Source: JADHUC01 sp964617665
GTDB taxonomy: Bacteria > Planctomycetota > Planctomycetia > Pirellulales > Pirellulaceae
Length of the DNA: 61,489 nt
Direction of reading: 5' to 3'
Assembly: GCA_964617665.1 (NCBI GenBank)
Contig: CAZUAH010000017.1
Coordinates: 1 to 61,489, forward strand
In this document: one piece after another, positions 1-7,557 of the stretch
Layout of the letters: each line of letters starts with the position of its first letter
How positions within the stretch are numbered: position 1 is the stretch's first letter
Notes under the pieces: model-generated
Database searches by the model: none
What the model saw: the letters and a program-made list of their open reading frames with translations, nothing else
What the model was told of the DNA's origin: nothing
Program-made: the position numbers and the translations under genes

Positions 1-7
1 ATCGGCT

Positions 8-28
8 CCTGCCAGACGAGCTGGCAGG
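8..28. terminator. Short perfect hairpin at the window edge
   Basis: An 8-base stem (CCTGCCAG / CTGGCAGG) closes a 5-base loop. No T-run follows on either strand. It could be the 3' end signal of a gene lying outside the window or a small palindromic repeat. Only the pairing is visible. Confidence 0.3.
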
Positions 29-157
29 GGGCCAATACCAACTCAAACAGTCGAACTAATCGTGCGGTGATGTTCACAGCTCCCTGTTCATGGGAGATTT
101 GGCTCCAATCCTTTGGATTCGGACTGTTTTCTTGTCTTTCTTTTTCGGAGGTGTCTT

Positions 158-1213
158 ATGTCCAAGAAAGTGAAATTGCGAGCGTTTACGCTGGTTGAGT
201 TGCTGGTCGTAATCGCAATCATCGGAATCCTTGTCGCGTTGTTGCTGCCAGCGATTCAGGCGGCTCGCGAAGCCGCGCGTCGGACCGAGTGCGGCAACAA
301 TATGAAGCAATTGGGATTGGCGCTTCACAACTTCCACGACACGTACAAGAATTTTCCAATCGGTTCGGCTAACGAGGACAACATCTATCATTCCTATGGA
401 CCCTATATTCTGCCGTTCATGGAAGAGCAAGCGACTCTGGACACAATGGTTCAGGGCGGTGCATGTCTTGTCTATTACAACAGCGGGAACAATAGGGAGA
501 TGCACAAGTCCTATATACAATTCCCGGGTTTTCAGTGGCCAGGAGGTCATCCCAGTCAAAACTCGGACCGATACCGCGATTATTATCGCACCTCTAGAGA
601 CCACGGCGGAATGTACAGAACGGTGATCGACGGATTCATCTGCCCAAGCTGCGTCTTGCCCAAGAACGACAACAACGGCTTCGCCAAGAACAACTACCTC
701 GCTTGCGTCGGCTCTGACGACGTGTGGCAGGCGCAAGGCGGAGTATCTTGGAACCGCCCAAGCCGAACTCAACAGACGGGCATGTTCCGCCTGGCTCAGA
801 GCAATGACTGGACGAAAGTTGTGGGCATGGAGGAATGCACCGATGGTCTCAGCAATTCACTCATGCTGGGCGAGGTGAGCGAGTCGCATAACGTCCATCC
901 AGCTCGGACGAACAGGGTCTTTCCTGTTTGGTCAGGCGGCAACAATGACTGGGGCGGCCGGTGGCGAATGAACTCCTGGGGTCGATTAGCCGGCCCGATT
1001 TGCTACTTGAACCATGACCGTAGATTTCCCGAGAATAACTGGAAGAACACGAACCTGAAGCCATCTGACTACAGTTTTGGCAGCAAGCATCCAGGCGGCG
1101 CACAATTCGTGCTGGGCGATGCGTCAGTAACGTTCATACAGGACTCGATCGACTCGATGTTGTACAGTTATCTCGCCAACATCTATGACGCACAGGCCGT
1201 CACAGTTCCGTAG
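158..1213 (+). CDS. DUF1559 prepilin-like (type II pseudopilin) protein
   Basis: A 351-residue protein of the DUF1559 family, which is greatly expanded in Planctomycetota. Residues 9-14 read AFTLVE, the type IV prepilin cleavage and methylation site, and a hydrophobic helix of about 20 residues follows, ending in the typical AAREAARR segment. The large C-terminal part has the family's HPGGA signature near residue 311. The start at 158 is chosen because GGAGGTG lies just upstream and the cleavage motif then sits about 10 residues in; an upstream ATG at 113 would add 15 residues with no signal. Members are thought to be exported and surface- or pilus-associated; the exact role is unknown. A small lipoprotein gene follows at 1480, a pairing repeated in inverse order at 22.9-24.5 kb. 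Confidence 0.93.
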   Translation: MSKKVKLRAFTLVELLVVIAIIGILVALLLPAIQAAREAARRTECGNNMKQLGLALHNFHDTYKNFPIGSANEDNIYHSYGPYILPFMEEQATLDTMVQGGACLVYYNSGNNREMHKSYIQFPGFQWPGGHPSQNSDRYRDYYRTSRDHGGMYRTVIDGFICPSCVLPKNDNNGFAKNNYLACVGSDDVWQAQGGVSWNRPSRTQQTGMFRLAQSNDWTKVVGMEECTDGLSNSLMLGEVSESHNVHPARTNRVFPVWSGGNNDWGGRWRMNSWGRLAGPICYLNHDRRFPENNWKNTNLKPSDYSFGSKHPGGAQFVLGDASVTFIQDSIDSMLYSYLANIYDAQAVTVP

Positions 1214-1272
1214 TGATCGCGGGGAAGAAGCGTCGATTCGAAGGCACTATAGTAGTGCATTGGAAATTGTCA

Positions 1273-1327
1273 GTAGGACGGGCATCCTGCCCGTCTGCTT
1301 GGGGTCGGGCAAGAATGCCCGACCTAC
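1273..1327. repeat. GTAGG...CCTAC palindromic repeat (core E)
   Basis: Two self-complementary halves: GTAGGACGGGCATCCTGCCC on the left and TCGGGCAAGAATGCCCGACC followed by TAC on the right. The outer ends GTAGG and CCTAC are shared with other repeats in the window that have different cores. The arrangement of two facing hairpins resembles a REP doublet (BIME). It lies between the DUF1559 gene and the lipoprotein. Confidence 0.7.
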
Positions 1328-1479
1328 AAGAACAAGAGAGGCGAGGTACTAGTCTTCTCTCGAAAAGAGCGACATCTGCGCATGGCGGCACTCCACAATG
1401 CGCCGTCATGCGGTTAAGATTAGCGGCACACGGGAGTCGTACACGAAACTCACACTGTATTTGCGGGAGGTAGCCTTAA

Positions 1480-2001
1480 ATGAACTCTATGGTTCGACTA
1501 GCGTCTTTGTTTTGTTTGTTCGCTTGCGTCGGCTTACTCATTACGTCGTCGGGATGTTCAAGTAACCCCGCGACGGCAACAGTTACCGGCAAGGTGACAG
1601 CTAACGGCGAGCCTGTCACGAGCGGCAGTTTGACGTTTTCACCCATTGGTGGAGAAGAAGGCAGCAAGCCCGCGATCGGTGTGGTCAAATCCGATGGCTC
1701 GTATACGCTGAGCACTTACGCTCCGGACGACGGAGCCGTTGTTGGAAGCCACCGTGTAAATTACATCTCGGGGAGCAACGAAGACGTGGAAGAAGGCGAG
1801 GGATACGAAGAAGAGGAGACACCTGCCGAGTCAGAGGGCGAGCACGACGAGGCAGACGTCGTTGAGGGAGACCCCTATGCCGGGCTCATGCCAAAGGAGA
1901 CGCAGGTCACGGTCGAGGCCGGAGGTAGCACGATCAATATCGAACTCGTGCCGATGACCGGCGATCCTGGCAGCGATTCTGATAGTGGGGAGGCCGAATA
2001 G
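1480..2001 (+). CDS. Small secreted lipoprotein with transthyretin-like domain
   Basis: A 173-residue protein. The signal peptide ends in TSSGC, so Cys26 is the likely lipidated residue. The segment after it, VTGKVTANGEPVTSGSLTF, is the usual opening of the carboxypeptidase-regulatory or transthyretin-like fold that planctomycete small lipoproteins carry. An acidic stretch rich in Glu and Asp follows (about residues 100-135), then a short beta segment. GGGAGG stands 10 bases before the ATG; a second in-frame ATG three codons on is also possible. It follows the DUF1559 gene on the same strand, 266 bases away. The function is unknown; an envelope protein linked to the DUF1559 partner is an inference from repeated pairing. 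A strong terminator lies downstream. Confidence 0.85.
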   Translation: MNSMVRLASLFCLFACVGLLITSSGCSSNPATATVTGKVTANGEPVTSGSLTFSPIGGEEGSKPAIGVVKSDGSYTLSTYAPDDGAVVGSHRVNYISGSNEDVEEGEGYEEEETPAESEGEHDEADVVEGDPYAGLMPKETQVTVEAGGSTINIELVPMTGDPGSDSDSGEAE

Positions 2002-2056
2002 ACCAACTGTTCCAGCGGAAGATACCCGCTTCCGTGAAGAATCTTCGCAAACGACT

Positions 2057-2097
2057 CCAGAGCCGCCATCGCCAGTCGATGTCGGCTCTGGCTTTTT
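2057..2097 (+). terminator. Rho-independent terminator after the lipoprotein gene
   Basis: A 9-base stem CCAGAGCCG / CGGCTCTGG encloses a further inner stem CATCG / CGATG, and the hairpin is followed at once by CTTTTT. It lies 56 bases after the stop of the lipoprotein gene and fits an intrinsic terminator on the plus strand. Confidence 0.8.
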
Positions 2098-2157
2098 ATG
2101 GTGGTAGTAGGGCAGGCGGGTAGAAGCGTAGAATGTGAACGAGAGTGTCCGGGAATT

Positions 2158-2228
2158 GGGAGGGCGAAGCTCCCGCTGAGCCGATATCCGGTATCGACGC
2201 GCGGCTCGGCAGGAGCCTCGCCCTCCCG
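2158..2228. repeat. Palindromic repeat family A, copy 1
   Basis: Begins GGGAGGGCGAAGCTCCCGCT and ends in the inverted form, GCAGGAGCCTCGCCCTCCCG. Both arms also fold on themselves. Copies occur at 5153, 22569 and 42760. Copies 1 and 3 share the extra left flank GTGTCCGGGAATT (here 2145-2157). Confidence 0.8.
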
Positions 2229-2237
2229 ACAACATTC

Positions 2238-2293
2238 GTAGGTCAGGCTGTGCCTGACGGAATACGGTCTACGTCATGCACAGCATGACCTAC
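2238..2293. repeat. GTAGG...CCTAC palindromic repeat (core B), copy 1
   Basis: The left arm GTAGGTCAGGCTGTGCCTGA and the right arm TCATGCACAGCATGACCTAC are each hairpins and face each other. They are separated by a short spacer. Other copies of this core lie at 9828, 11944 and 20606. Only 37 bases separate it from the following start codon. Confidence 0.8.
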
Positions 2294-2330
2294 ATGCCGA
2301 AGTCGAGCAGAACGAAGCATAAGAGAATCC

Positions 2331-5126
2331 ATGAAGCGGACGGTTGTATACGTTGCCGTTGGCATCTCTGCTGCCGTATTGGTGGCAGCCAGCGTTTGGC
2401 ATTGGTGCAATAGCGCGAACGCCCCTCCGGACAGCCAGCTCTCGACCGAACAACCCACGACCGACGCAGACACGGACGGGCCCGCAGGTCGATCGACCGT
2501 TTCAGGCCAGCCCGATCCGCAGCCTATCGCCCCAACGACGCCCCATCCTTTGCTGGACGAGGCCGATCAGACGGTCTTGGCCGATGGGCGCGAGGTGGTT
2601 CCTTCGACGACGGACCCCAGACTGGCAGAAACGATACGGGCGTTGGTTCAGGCTCTGGGCGAACCAGGCGAGCCAGCCGCGCTGACCATCGACTATCCGC
2701 TGGACGAAACCATCTTCCCGCACGAGATTGTCGCGCCGACGTTCCTTTGGCACGAATCGAACGACCAAGCCGACACGTGGCTGATCGGGATAACCTTTGC
2801 AGCCGAGTCCGAGCCTATCTACATTCTCTCGCCAGGCAGCCCGCCTGCTGCCGGTGCGATCGATCCTGCGTGCATCACCGACAGCAACGAGATCTACAAA
2901 CCGACTCCGTACCAAGCCTCGGCCAGAAGTTGGACTCCCGGTGGCGAAGTATGGGAGGCGGTCAAACAAGATTCGATCGAGGCGCCGGCGACCGTGACCA
3001 TCGCTGGCTTCCGGAGCGACCAGCCTGACAAGATCCTCTCACGCGGGTGGATTTCCATCACAACCTCCACGGATCCGGTCGGCGCGCCGATCTTCTATCG
3101 CGACGTGCCGCTGGCCCCGGCACTCACTGAAAAGAGCGTGATCAAGCCGCTGGACGACGAGGCCGTGGCCCTGATTGGCTGGCGGCTTCGCGATATTTCG
3201 CAACCTGAAAGCCGGCTCCTGCTGACCGACGTTCCCACCTGCACCAACTGCCATTCTTTCTCGGCCGATGGCACGACGCTGGGCATGGATTTGGATGGCC
3301 CGCAGGGGGACAAGGGTGCGTATGTGATCGCACCGGTCACCAAAGAGACGAAATTCGAACCGGAGCACGTGATCAGTTGGAATTCCTTTGCAGGAAGACC
3401 GGAAGGTCACAAGACCGTGGGCTTCCTGTCAAGGATTTCGCCGGACGGGCAGTACGCGATCACGACTTTGAACGAAGCTGTCTACGTGTGCAACTTTATG
3501 GACTTCCGGTTCCTGCAGGTCTTCTTCCCGACGCGAGGCATTCTTGGGTATTACCACCGCGCGAGCGGTGACATGAAAGCTCTACCAGGGGCCGACGATA
3601 CGAAGTACGTGCATTGCGACGCAGTCTGGACCCCCGATGGCGAGCATCTCGTGTTCGCTAGGGCCGAAGCAAAGGACCCTTATCCGGAAGACGGAAGACT
3701 GGCCGAACGCTCCAACGATCCCGCCGAGACGCAAATCCAATACGATCTCTATCGGATGCCCTTCCACGACGGTCGTGGCGGGAAGCCGGAACCGATTGCC
3801 GGAGCGTCGGGTAACGGCATGAGCAACACGTTTCCGAAGGTTTCGCCTGATGGCAAGTGGATTGTGTTCGTCAAGTGCCGCAACGGACAACTGATGCGTC
3901 CGGACAGCACACTGTGGATCGTTCCTGCCACCGGTGGCACCGCCCGAAAGATGCGGTGCAACACACGCTTGATGAACTCGTGGCATAGCTTCTCGCCCAA
4001 CGGCCGGTGGATGGTCTTTTCGTCAAAGGCCAATACGCCTTACACGCAGATGTTCCTAACCCACATCGACCAGGACGGGAATGACAGCCCGGCGATCCTG
4101 ATTCCGAATTCCACCGCGGCCAATCGAGCCGTGAACATCCCCGAGTTCATCAACATCTCGTACGACGACCTCGCGAGTATCGATGTACCAGCGTTGGAAT
4201 ACTACCGGCACGCCACGCGAGGCCTCCAACTATCGAAGCAGGGGATGTTCGACGAGGCGATCGACGAATTCGACAAGGCGATCAAGTTGCAGCCCGATTT
4301 TCTTCATGCTCATGTCGAGGCAGCAGTCGCACTAACTCGCAAAGGCATGACTGACGAAGCTCTGGCTCGCCTGAACAAGGCGTTGAAGCTAGATCCCAAC
4401 CACAGCCGCGCGCACGGCAACGCGGGCCTTATCCTGGCACAAGGCGGAAAGCTGGACGAAGCCATTGTCCGCCTGAAGAAGGCGTTGGAGATTGACCCTT
4501 ACTACCGAACCGCCCATGCTAACCTGGGAAGGATCTACGTGGAGCAAGGGAAACTGGACCTGGCGACAGTCCATTTAGAAACGGCGACGGAACTGGATGA
4601 AAAAGACCCAGTGGCTCACTTCGAGTTGGGAGACGCCCTGCTGAAGCGGCAGATGCTTGCCGAGGCCGCAGAGCAATTCGAAAAGACAATCGCTATCGAT
4701 CCCAAGGCCATTGAAGCATACCTGATGCTAAGCAGGGTGCTGCAGATGCAGGGAGATTTCAAAGCGGCCGTGGTCCACCTGCAGAAGGCCGTAAGAAACG
4801 CTCCGAACAATATACGCCCCGTCGCCGACTTGGCGTGGCTGTTGGCCGTCTGCCCCCAAGACGACGTCCGTGACGGGGCCAAGGCGGTCGAATTGGCCAA
4901 GCGGGCCTGTGCGGTCACGAACCACAGGAATCCGGCGTTGTTGAACACGCTGGCAGCCGCTTATGCAGAAACAGGCGACTTTTCCCAGGCGGTCGCCACG
5001 GCCAACAAGGCACTGAACTTGGTGGACCCACAAAACGAGGTGTTAACCCAGTGGATTCGTCAGAACCTGGAACGTTACCGGGCCGGAAAGCCTTGTCGTG
5101 CTGGCGTTGGGGAATCGTCGAATTGA
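2331..5126 (+). CDS. CxxCH-motif TolB-like propeller protein with TPR tail, paralogue 1
   Basis: A 931-residue anchored or secreted protein. The order is an N-terminal hydrophobic helix (about 5-22), an extra low-complexity segment (about 28-90) not found in the other three copies, an Ig-like domain starting at the conserved YPLDETIFP, then CTNCH at 304-308, a single c-type haem motif. Four or more PD40/TolB-like blades follow (SPDGQYAIT, TPDGEHLVF, SPDGKWIVF, SPNGRWMVF) and about seven TPRs from residue 620. In all four paralogues a Met lies 11 residues after the haem-motif His (GMD) and could be the distal ligand. Haem attachment in the periplasm and protein contacts through TPRs are inferences from the motifs. 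The substrate is unknown. It heads a three-gene tandem array on the plus strand. Confidence 0.85.
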   Translation: MKRTVVYVAVGISAAVLVAASVWHWCNSANAPPDSQLSTEQPTTDADTDGPAGRSTVSGQPDPQPIAPTTPHPLLDEADQTVLADGREVVPSTTDPRLAETIRALVQALGEPGEPAALTIDYPLDETIFPHEIVAPTFLWHESNDQADTWLIGITFAAESEPIYILSPGSPPAAGAIDPACITDSNEIYKPTPYQASARSWTPGGEVWEAVKQDSIEAPATVTIAGFRSDQPDKILSRGWISITTSTDPVGAPIFYRDVPLAPALTEKSVIKPLDDEAVALIGWRLRDISQPESRLLLTDVPTCTNCHSFSADGTTLGMDLDGPQGDKGAYVIAPVTKETKFEPEHVISWNSFAGRPEGHKTVGFLSRISPDGQYAITTLNEAVYVCNFMDFRFLQVFFPTRGILGYYHRASGDMKALPGADDTKYVHCDAVWTPDGEHLVFARAEAKDPYPEDGRLAERSNDPAETQIQYDLYRMPFHDGRGGKPEPIAGASGNGMSNTFPKVSPDGKWIVFVKCRNGQLMRPDSTLWIVPATGGTARKMRCNTRLMNSWHSFSPNGRWMVFSSKANTPYTQMFLTHIDQDGNDSPAILIPNSTAANRAVNIPEFINISYDDLASIDVPALEYYRHATRGLQLSKQGMFDEAIDEFDKAIKLQPDFLHAHVEAAVALTRKGMTDEALARLNKALKLDPNHSRAHGNAGLILAQGGKLDEAIVRLKKALEIDPYYRTAHANLGRIYVEQGKLDLATVHLETATELDEKDPVAHFELGDALLKRQMLAEAAEQFEKTIAIDPKAIEAYLMLSRVLQMQGDFKAAVVHLQKAVRNAPNNIRPVADLAWLLAVCPQDDVRDGAKAVELAKRACAVTNHRNPALLNTLAAAYAETGDFSQAVATANKALNLVDPQNEVLTQWIRQNLERYRAGKPCRAGVGESSN

Positions 5127-5152
5127 GTGTTTGTAGAAGCGGTTTCAAGACC

Positions 5153-5221
5153 GGGAGGGCGAGGCTCCCGCCGAGCCGAAACCACGGGAAAGAACGGCTC
5201 AGCAGGAGCTTCGCCGTCCCG
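5153..5221. repeat. Palindromic repeat family A, copy 2
   Basis: Left arm GGGAGGGCGAGGCTCCCGCC and right arm AGCAGGAGCTTCGCCGTCCC are inverted copies. It fills the gap between tandem paralogues 1 and 2. One base in the right arm (CCGTCCC instead of CCCTCCC) is changed compared with the other copies. Confidence 0.75.
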
Positions 5222-5273
5222 ATATTCAGCCACGAAGTACGCTCTACTTCCGAGCCATCTCCTGGAGAAGATC

Positions 5274-7547
5274 ATGTCAAAACGCCGGCTGGTCTACTTT
5301 ACAGCGGGCATTGCCGCTGCGGTCGTGGCCGCGGCAGCACTCTGGCTTGCGTTTAACCGCGATCGGCCTCTTCAGGCGGATGTGATCCTTGCTGCTTATG
5401 ACGCCAGCAAGCCACCCAGCGGCTTGACCGTCCACTACCCTTTCGACGAGGCGGTCTTTCCTCCGGAAATCGCGGCGCCGACGTTCCGCTGGAAAGACTC
5501 CAACGAGGAGTCCGACGCTTGGCTGGTGCATGTGGAATTTCCCGATGCCCAGGAAGCAATATCTGTCGAACGTCTGAATCAGCAGTGGACGCCTTCGGAA
5601 AGCCAATGGGAGACGATCCGGCGCCGGTCGCTATCTAGCCGAGCTGAAGTGACCGTATTGGGTGTTCGTCGTGCGCGGCAGAGTCGGATTCTATCGTCGG
5701 CTCGTATCTCGATCAGCACATCTCCCGACGAAGTCGGCGCGCCGATCTTCTACCGCGAAGTCAATTTGCCATTTCGCGATGCTGTTAACGATCCATCCCA
5801 GATTCGTTGGCGGTTTGGGGACGTATCTTCCCCTCAGCGGCCGCCCGTTGTTCTGCAGAACCTGCCGGTCTGTGGAAACTGCCACTCGTTTTCCGCTGAC
5901 GGGAAAGTCCTGGGGATGGACGTCGACTACGCCAGCGACAAAGGCTCCTATGCGATCCTGCCTGTTAGCCAAGAGATGGTCTTGGAGCCGAACAAGATCA
6001 TCACTTGGAGCGACTTTCGGTCTGAGGATGATGAAATAACGCTTGGTTTGTTGTCCCAAGTTTCTCCGGATGGCAAGTATGTGGCAAGCACGGTGAAAGA
6101 CGATTCGGTTTTCCTGCCCACACCCGATTTGACCTTCTCGCAACTGTTCTTTCCCATCAAAGGAATCGTGGGAATCTACTCACGCGATGACAAAACGTTT
6201 CAAGCATTGCCGGGCGCCAACGATCCGCAATTCGTGCAGAGCAACCCCGTATGGAGCCCGGGTGGGAAATGGATCGTCTTCGCTCGAAGTAAAGCGTACC
6301 GCCCCGAGAGGAAGACGCAGATGAGCCGTGAGGAATGCGAGGAACTAGTGAAGAACAGGAGACCCTTCCTGTTCGACCTGTACCGAGTCCCCTTTAACGA
6401 CGGCAATGGAGGCATTGCGGAACCGTTGACCGGGGCCTCGGTGAATGGGATGAGCAATTACTTTGCGCGATTTTCGCCGGACGGGAAGTGGATCGTCTTC
6501 TGCAAGGCGAAGTCTTACATGCTGCTGCAGCCGGACAGCGAGTTGTACATCATCCCCAGCAACGGTGGCGAGGCACGCCGGCTACGGTGCAACACGTCCC
6601 GGATGAATTCCTGGCACAGTTGGTCGCCCAACGGCAGGTGGATGGTGTTTTCATCCAAGGTGTTTTCCCCGTACACCCAGTTGTTCCTGACGCATTTGGA
6701 CGACGCGGGAAATAGCACTCCGCCCGTGCTGCTGGAGAACTTCACGCAGGCGGGCCGGGCTGCGAACATCCCGGAATTCGTCCATGCCGAGCCCGGGGCC
6801 ATCCAGCGAATCAGCGAACAATTCGTCGATGATCACTCGTACGCGCGGCAGGCAGAGACAAACATCCAGTTCGAGGATTTGGGTCTGGCGGAGGAATCGG
6901 CCCGCCGGGCGCTGGCGCTGAATCCGAATAACGAGCAGGCGCACTTCCACCTGGGAACCGTCGAGGTGGAGAATGGGCGGCCCGACTTGGCGGTCGAACA
7001 CTTCCGTGCGGCGGTGAAGGCTGCTCCTGATTTTTTCGAGGCACACTATGCGTTGGCTATCCAGTTGATGAACGCGGGCCAGCCGGAAGAAGCGATTGAG
7101 CCCCTCAAGGAGGCCGTTCGCATTCGTCCCGATTACGAAACTACTCGTTATCACCTGGGCTTGGCGCTGCAAGGGCAGAAGAAGTATGAACAAGCCTTGG
7201 CTCAGTTTGACAGCCTTCTCGAACTAAACCCAGATTCCACCCCAGCACTTGCACAAGCCGCGTTCATTCGGGCCACCTGCCCACAACGGGAACTGCGAGA
7301 CTACAAAGCGGCAGTTGACATGGCCGAGCGGGCCTGCAAGCTGACACAGTACACAGACCCCGAGTTCCTGGCAACTTTGGCCAGAGTGTACGTCCAGGTG
7401 GGCCGGCGAGCCGATGCCATCAAAACATCGCAGCAGGCTGTGATCGTCGCAAGGAACAGCGGTAGGCTAGACTTCGCCCAACGTGTGGAACGCGATTTCC
7501 AGCAGTACTGGCGACAACCAGCCGCACCTGGCCCCAGCCGCAAATAG
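5274..7547 (+). CDS. CxxCH-motif TolB-like propeller protein with TPR tail, paralogue 2
   Basis: A 757-residue protein. The start at 5274 is preferred over an earlier in-frame ATG at 5127 because GGAGAAG precedes it, the anchor helix then begins at residue 4, and the upstream codons only read through a family A repeat. The order is anchor, Ig-like domain (YPFDEAVFPPEI), CGNCH at 200-204 with the invariant GMD after it, PD40 blades (VSPDGKYVAS, WSPGGKWIVF, FSPDGKWIVF, WSPNGRWMVF), then TPRs from about 540 and a conserved C-terminal block starting ATCPQRELRD. It is very similar to the next gene along its full length, so a recent tandem duplication is likely. Its role is unknown; export and haem binding are inferred. 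Confidence 0.87.
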   Translation: MSKRRLVYFTAGIAAAVVAAAALWLAFNRDRPLQADVILAAYDASKPPSGLTVHYPFDEAVFPPEIAAPTFRWKDSNEESDAWLVHVEFPDAQEAISVERLNQQWTPSESQWETIRRRSLSSRAEVTVLGVRRARQSRILSSARISISTSPDEVGAPIFYREVNLPFRDAVNDPSQIRWRFGDVSSPQRPPVVLQNLPVCGNCHSFSADGKVLGMDVDYASDKGSYAILPVSQEMVLEPNKIITWSDFRSEDDEITLGLLSQVSPDGKYVASTVKDDSVFLPTPDLTFSQLFFPIKGIVGIYSRDDKTFQALPGANDPQFVQSNPVWSPGGKWIVFARSKAYRPERKTQMSREECEELVKNRRPFLFDLYRVPFNDGNGGIAEPLTGASVNGMSNYFARFSPDGKWIVFCKAKSYMLLQPDSELYIIPSNGGEARRLRCNTSRMNSWHSWSPNGRWMVFSSKVFSPYTQLFLTHLDDAGNSTPPVLLENFTQAGRAANIPEFVHAEPGAIQRISEQFVDDHSYARQAETNIQFEDLGLAEESARRALALNPNNEQAHFHLGTVEVENGRPDLAVEHFRAAVKAAPDFFEAHYALAIQLMNAGQPEEAIEPLKEAVRIRPDYETTRYHLGLALQGQKKYEQALAQFDSLLELNPDSTPALAQAAFIRATCPQRELRDYKAAVDMAERACKLTQYTDPEFLATLARVYVQVGRRADAIKTSQQAVIVARNSGRLDFAQRVERDFQQYWRQPAAPGPSRK

Positions 7548-7557
7548 GATCACATTC